From Gigantopelta aegis (lineage: Eukaryota; Mollusca; Gastropoda; Neomphalida; Peltospiridae): a stretch of 64,000 nt of DNA. The translations under genes and the position numbers were made by a program. Under the pieces are notes generated by a model. It was not told the DNA's origin. It ran no database searches and saw nothing but the letters and a program-made list of their open reading frames with translations. Where the stretch lies: assembly GCF_016097555.1 (NCBI RefSeq), contig NC_054704.1, forward strand, positions 94,948,204 to 95,012,203, written 5' to 3'. Below are positions 63,801-64,000 of this stretch, in pieces (the first letter of the stretch is position 1; each line of letters begins with the position of its first letter).

Positions 63801-64000
63801 CATTACTTATGTACACATAGTAAATATACCTGTTGGCTATCTGTAGATATTCTGGCTTTAAACTTGGTAAATTGCTTGGTGTCTTCCGAATCCGCAGCTG
63901 CCATCATGTCTAGATCAGTTTCATCTTTACCATCAAGCATTTTCTCTGCCTGGGAAGTTTTCAAAAAGTCTTTGTATTCTTTCAGTCTTTCTTCTTCACT
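60658..64000 (-). CDS. PDCD2: Programmed cell death protein 2 (3' part, partial)
   Basis: Three phase-0 minus-strand exons, 64000-63830, 62843-62736 and 60825-60658, give the last 148 residues. They form the PDCD2_C domain: FTKFKARIS, then VLRYDRGGEPLWVS with the paired cysteines of IPKCQCGAEREFEFQ, then VLPQLLCHLGVDSLGDSIDW, VYTCRQSC and EFLWKQD, close to the known C-terminus of animal PDCD2. The N-terminal part lies beyond the right edge. By family knowledge PDCD2 is a dedicated chaperone of ribosomal protein uS5 (RPS2) in 40S subunit biogenesis. The two introns visible hold SINEs; one has a SINE inside a SINE. Confidence 0.94.
60857..61564 (-). mobile_element. SINE, tail B and head A, split by another SINE
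   Basis: Tail and body at 60857-60979; the rest at 61396-61564 ending CCACTGGGCTACGTCCCGCC. It is interrupted by the 60980-61395 SINE. PDCD2 last intron. Confidence 0.9.
60980..61395 (+). mobile_element. SINE, head B and tail A, inserted in a SINE
   Basis: Head CCGGTCTTGGTGGCATCGTT and GGGTTCAGATCCCAGTCGAG are B; tail CCGATGATAAGATAAAAAAT...CGTCGTTAAATAAAAAC is A-like. AGCAGCAAGGG (11 bp) is duplicated at both edges. Confidence 0.9.
61640..61937 (-). mobile_element. SINE, tail A and head C
   Basis: ATGTTTTGTTTAACGACACC; head GAGGTGGTTTGATCCTGCGA and CAACAGATTGAGCTATATCC. PDCD2 last intron. Confidence 0.9.
62025..62290. repeat. Two-copy tandem repeat, about 135 bp
   Basis: AAGGGCCATAACTCTG..., AAATGGGTAAATAACCATGA, AACATGATAAAACTATA and TTTCAGCTCAATATC in the second copy match diverged forms in the first. 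PDCD2 last intron. Confidence 0.75.
62736..62843 (-). CDS. PDCD2: PDCD2 exon, second to last
   Basis: 108 nt, 36 codons, phase 0 at both ends. It reads VLRYDRGGEPLWVSAHNKPT then SIPKCQCGAEREFEFQ. The 'PLW', 'IP.C.CG..R.FEFQ' series is the core of the PDCD2_C domain. Acceptor TTTTAG, donor GTGAGG. Confidence 0.95.
62976..63292 (-). mobile_element. SINE, tail B and head A, 13-bp target duplication
   Basis: GAAATGTTTTATTTAACGAC; head ends CCACTGGGCTACGTTCTGCC. ATTAAATTTAGGA occurs exactly on both sides. PDCD2 intron. Confidence 0.93.
63830..64000 (-). CDS. PDCD2: PDCD2 exon (cut by window edge)
   Basis: 57 codons open to the right edge. A charged acidic linker (SEEERLKEYKDFLKTSQAEK, then MMAAADSEDTKQ) leads into FTKFKARISTDSQQ, the start of the conserved C-terminal domain. 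Donor GTATAT at 63829. Confidence 0.9.

Overview
The window is nuclear DNA of an animal, most likely a mollusc. It is AT-rich and intron-rich with GT-AG splice sites, and it is crowded with tRNA-derived SINEs, MITEs, Tc1-type transposons, minisatellites and microsatellites. The 'molluscan' label rests on my recollection of SINE families of this kind in molluscs and was not searched. There is nothing bacterial here: no operons, CRISPR arrays or ribosome binding sites.

Three host genes are visible, all on the minus strand. (1) At 6293-6410 is the first coding exon of an unrecognised gene for a protein with a signal peptide or anchor; its remaining exons were not found. (2) At 16529-36310 is a complete coding set of 15 exons for a ferric-chelate reductase 1-like protein (FRRS1 / SDR2 type). 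It has a signal peptide, Reeler domain, DOMON domain and cytochrome b561 membrane core. All 14 introns have GT/AG ends and compatible phases, and the joined coding length is 1839 nt (612 aa plus stop). (3) At 60658-64000 are the last three coding exons of PDCD2, which runs off the right edge.

Layout. 1-6.2 kb: microsatellites, poly-G and poly-C tracts, two SINEs and a hAT-like MITE. 6.3-6.6 kb: first exon and probable promoter of the unknown gene. 7.05-8.40 kb: a 34-36 bp minisatellite. 9.76-11.57 kb: a probable non-autonomous hAT-like element holding a 34-bp minisatellite and a SINE. 11.6-16.5 kb: AT-rich intergenic DNA. 16.5-36.3 kb: FRRS1, whose introns hold a 197-bp higher-order satellite, a nearly intact Tc1 element, a 23-bp minisatellite with no stop codons in one frame, foldback elements, SINEs, and a Tc1 copy reduced to a patchwork by deletions. 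36.3-60 kb: intergenic DNA with an 86-bp array that duplicates the FRRS1 start codon and splice acceptor, a second dead Tc1 element, two TTAA-flanked elements, a CRE-motif array, a 139-bp array, a LINE fragment and many SINEs. 60-64 kb: the PDCD2 3' end with nested SINEs.

The three host genes show no functional link. The most unusual features are in the repeats. SINEs are built from interchangeable tRNA-like heads and 3' tails. A MITE inside a SINE has had its terminal 86 bp amplified six-fold. A ten-monomer higher-order satellite sits in the FRRS1 last intron. The FRRS1 start-codon exon has been tandemly duplicated upstream. Exon calls come from hand translation and splice-site reading, and mobile element ends from visible inverted repeats and target duplications. 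No database search was possible.
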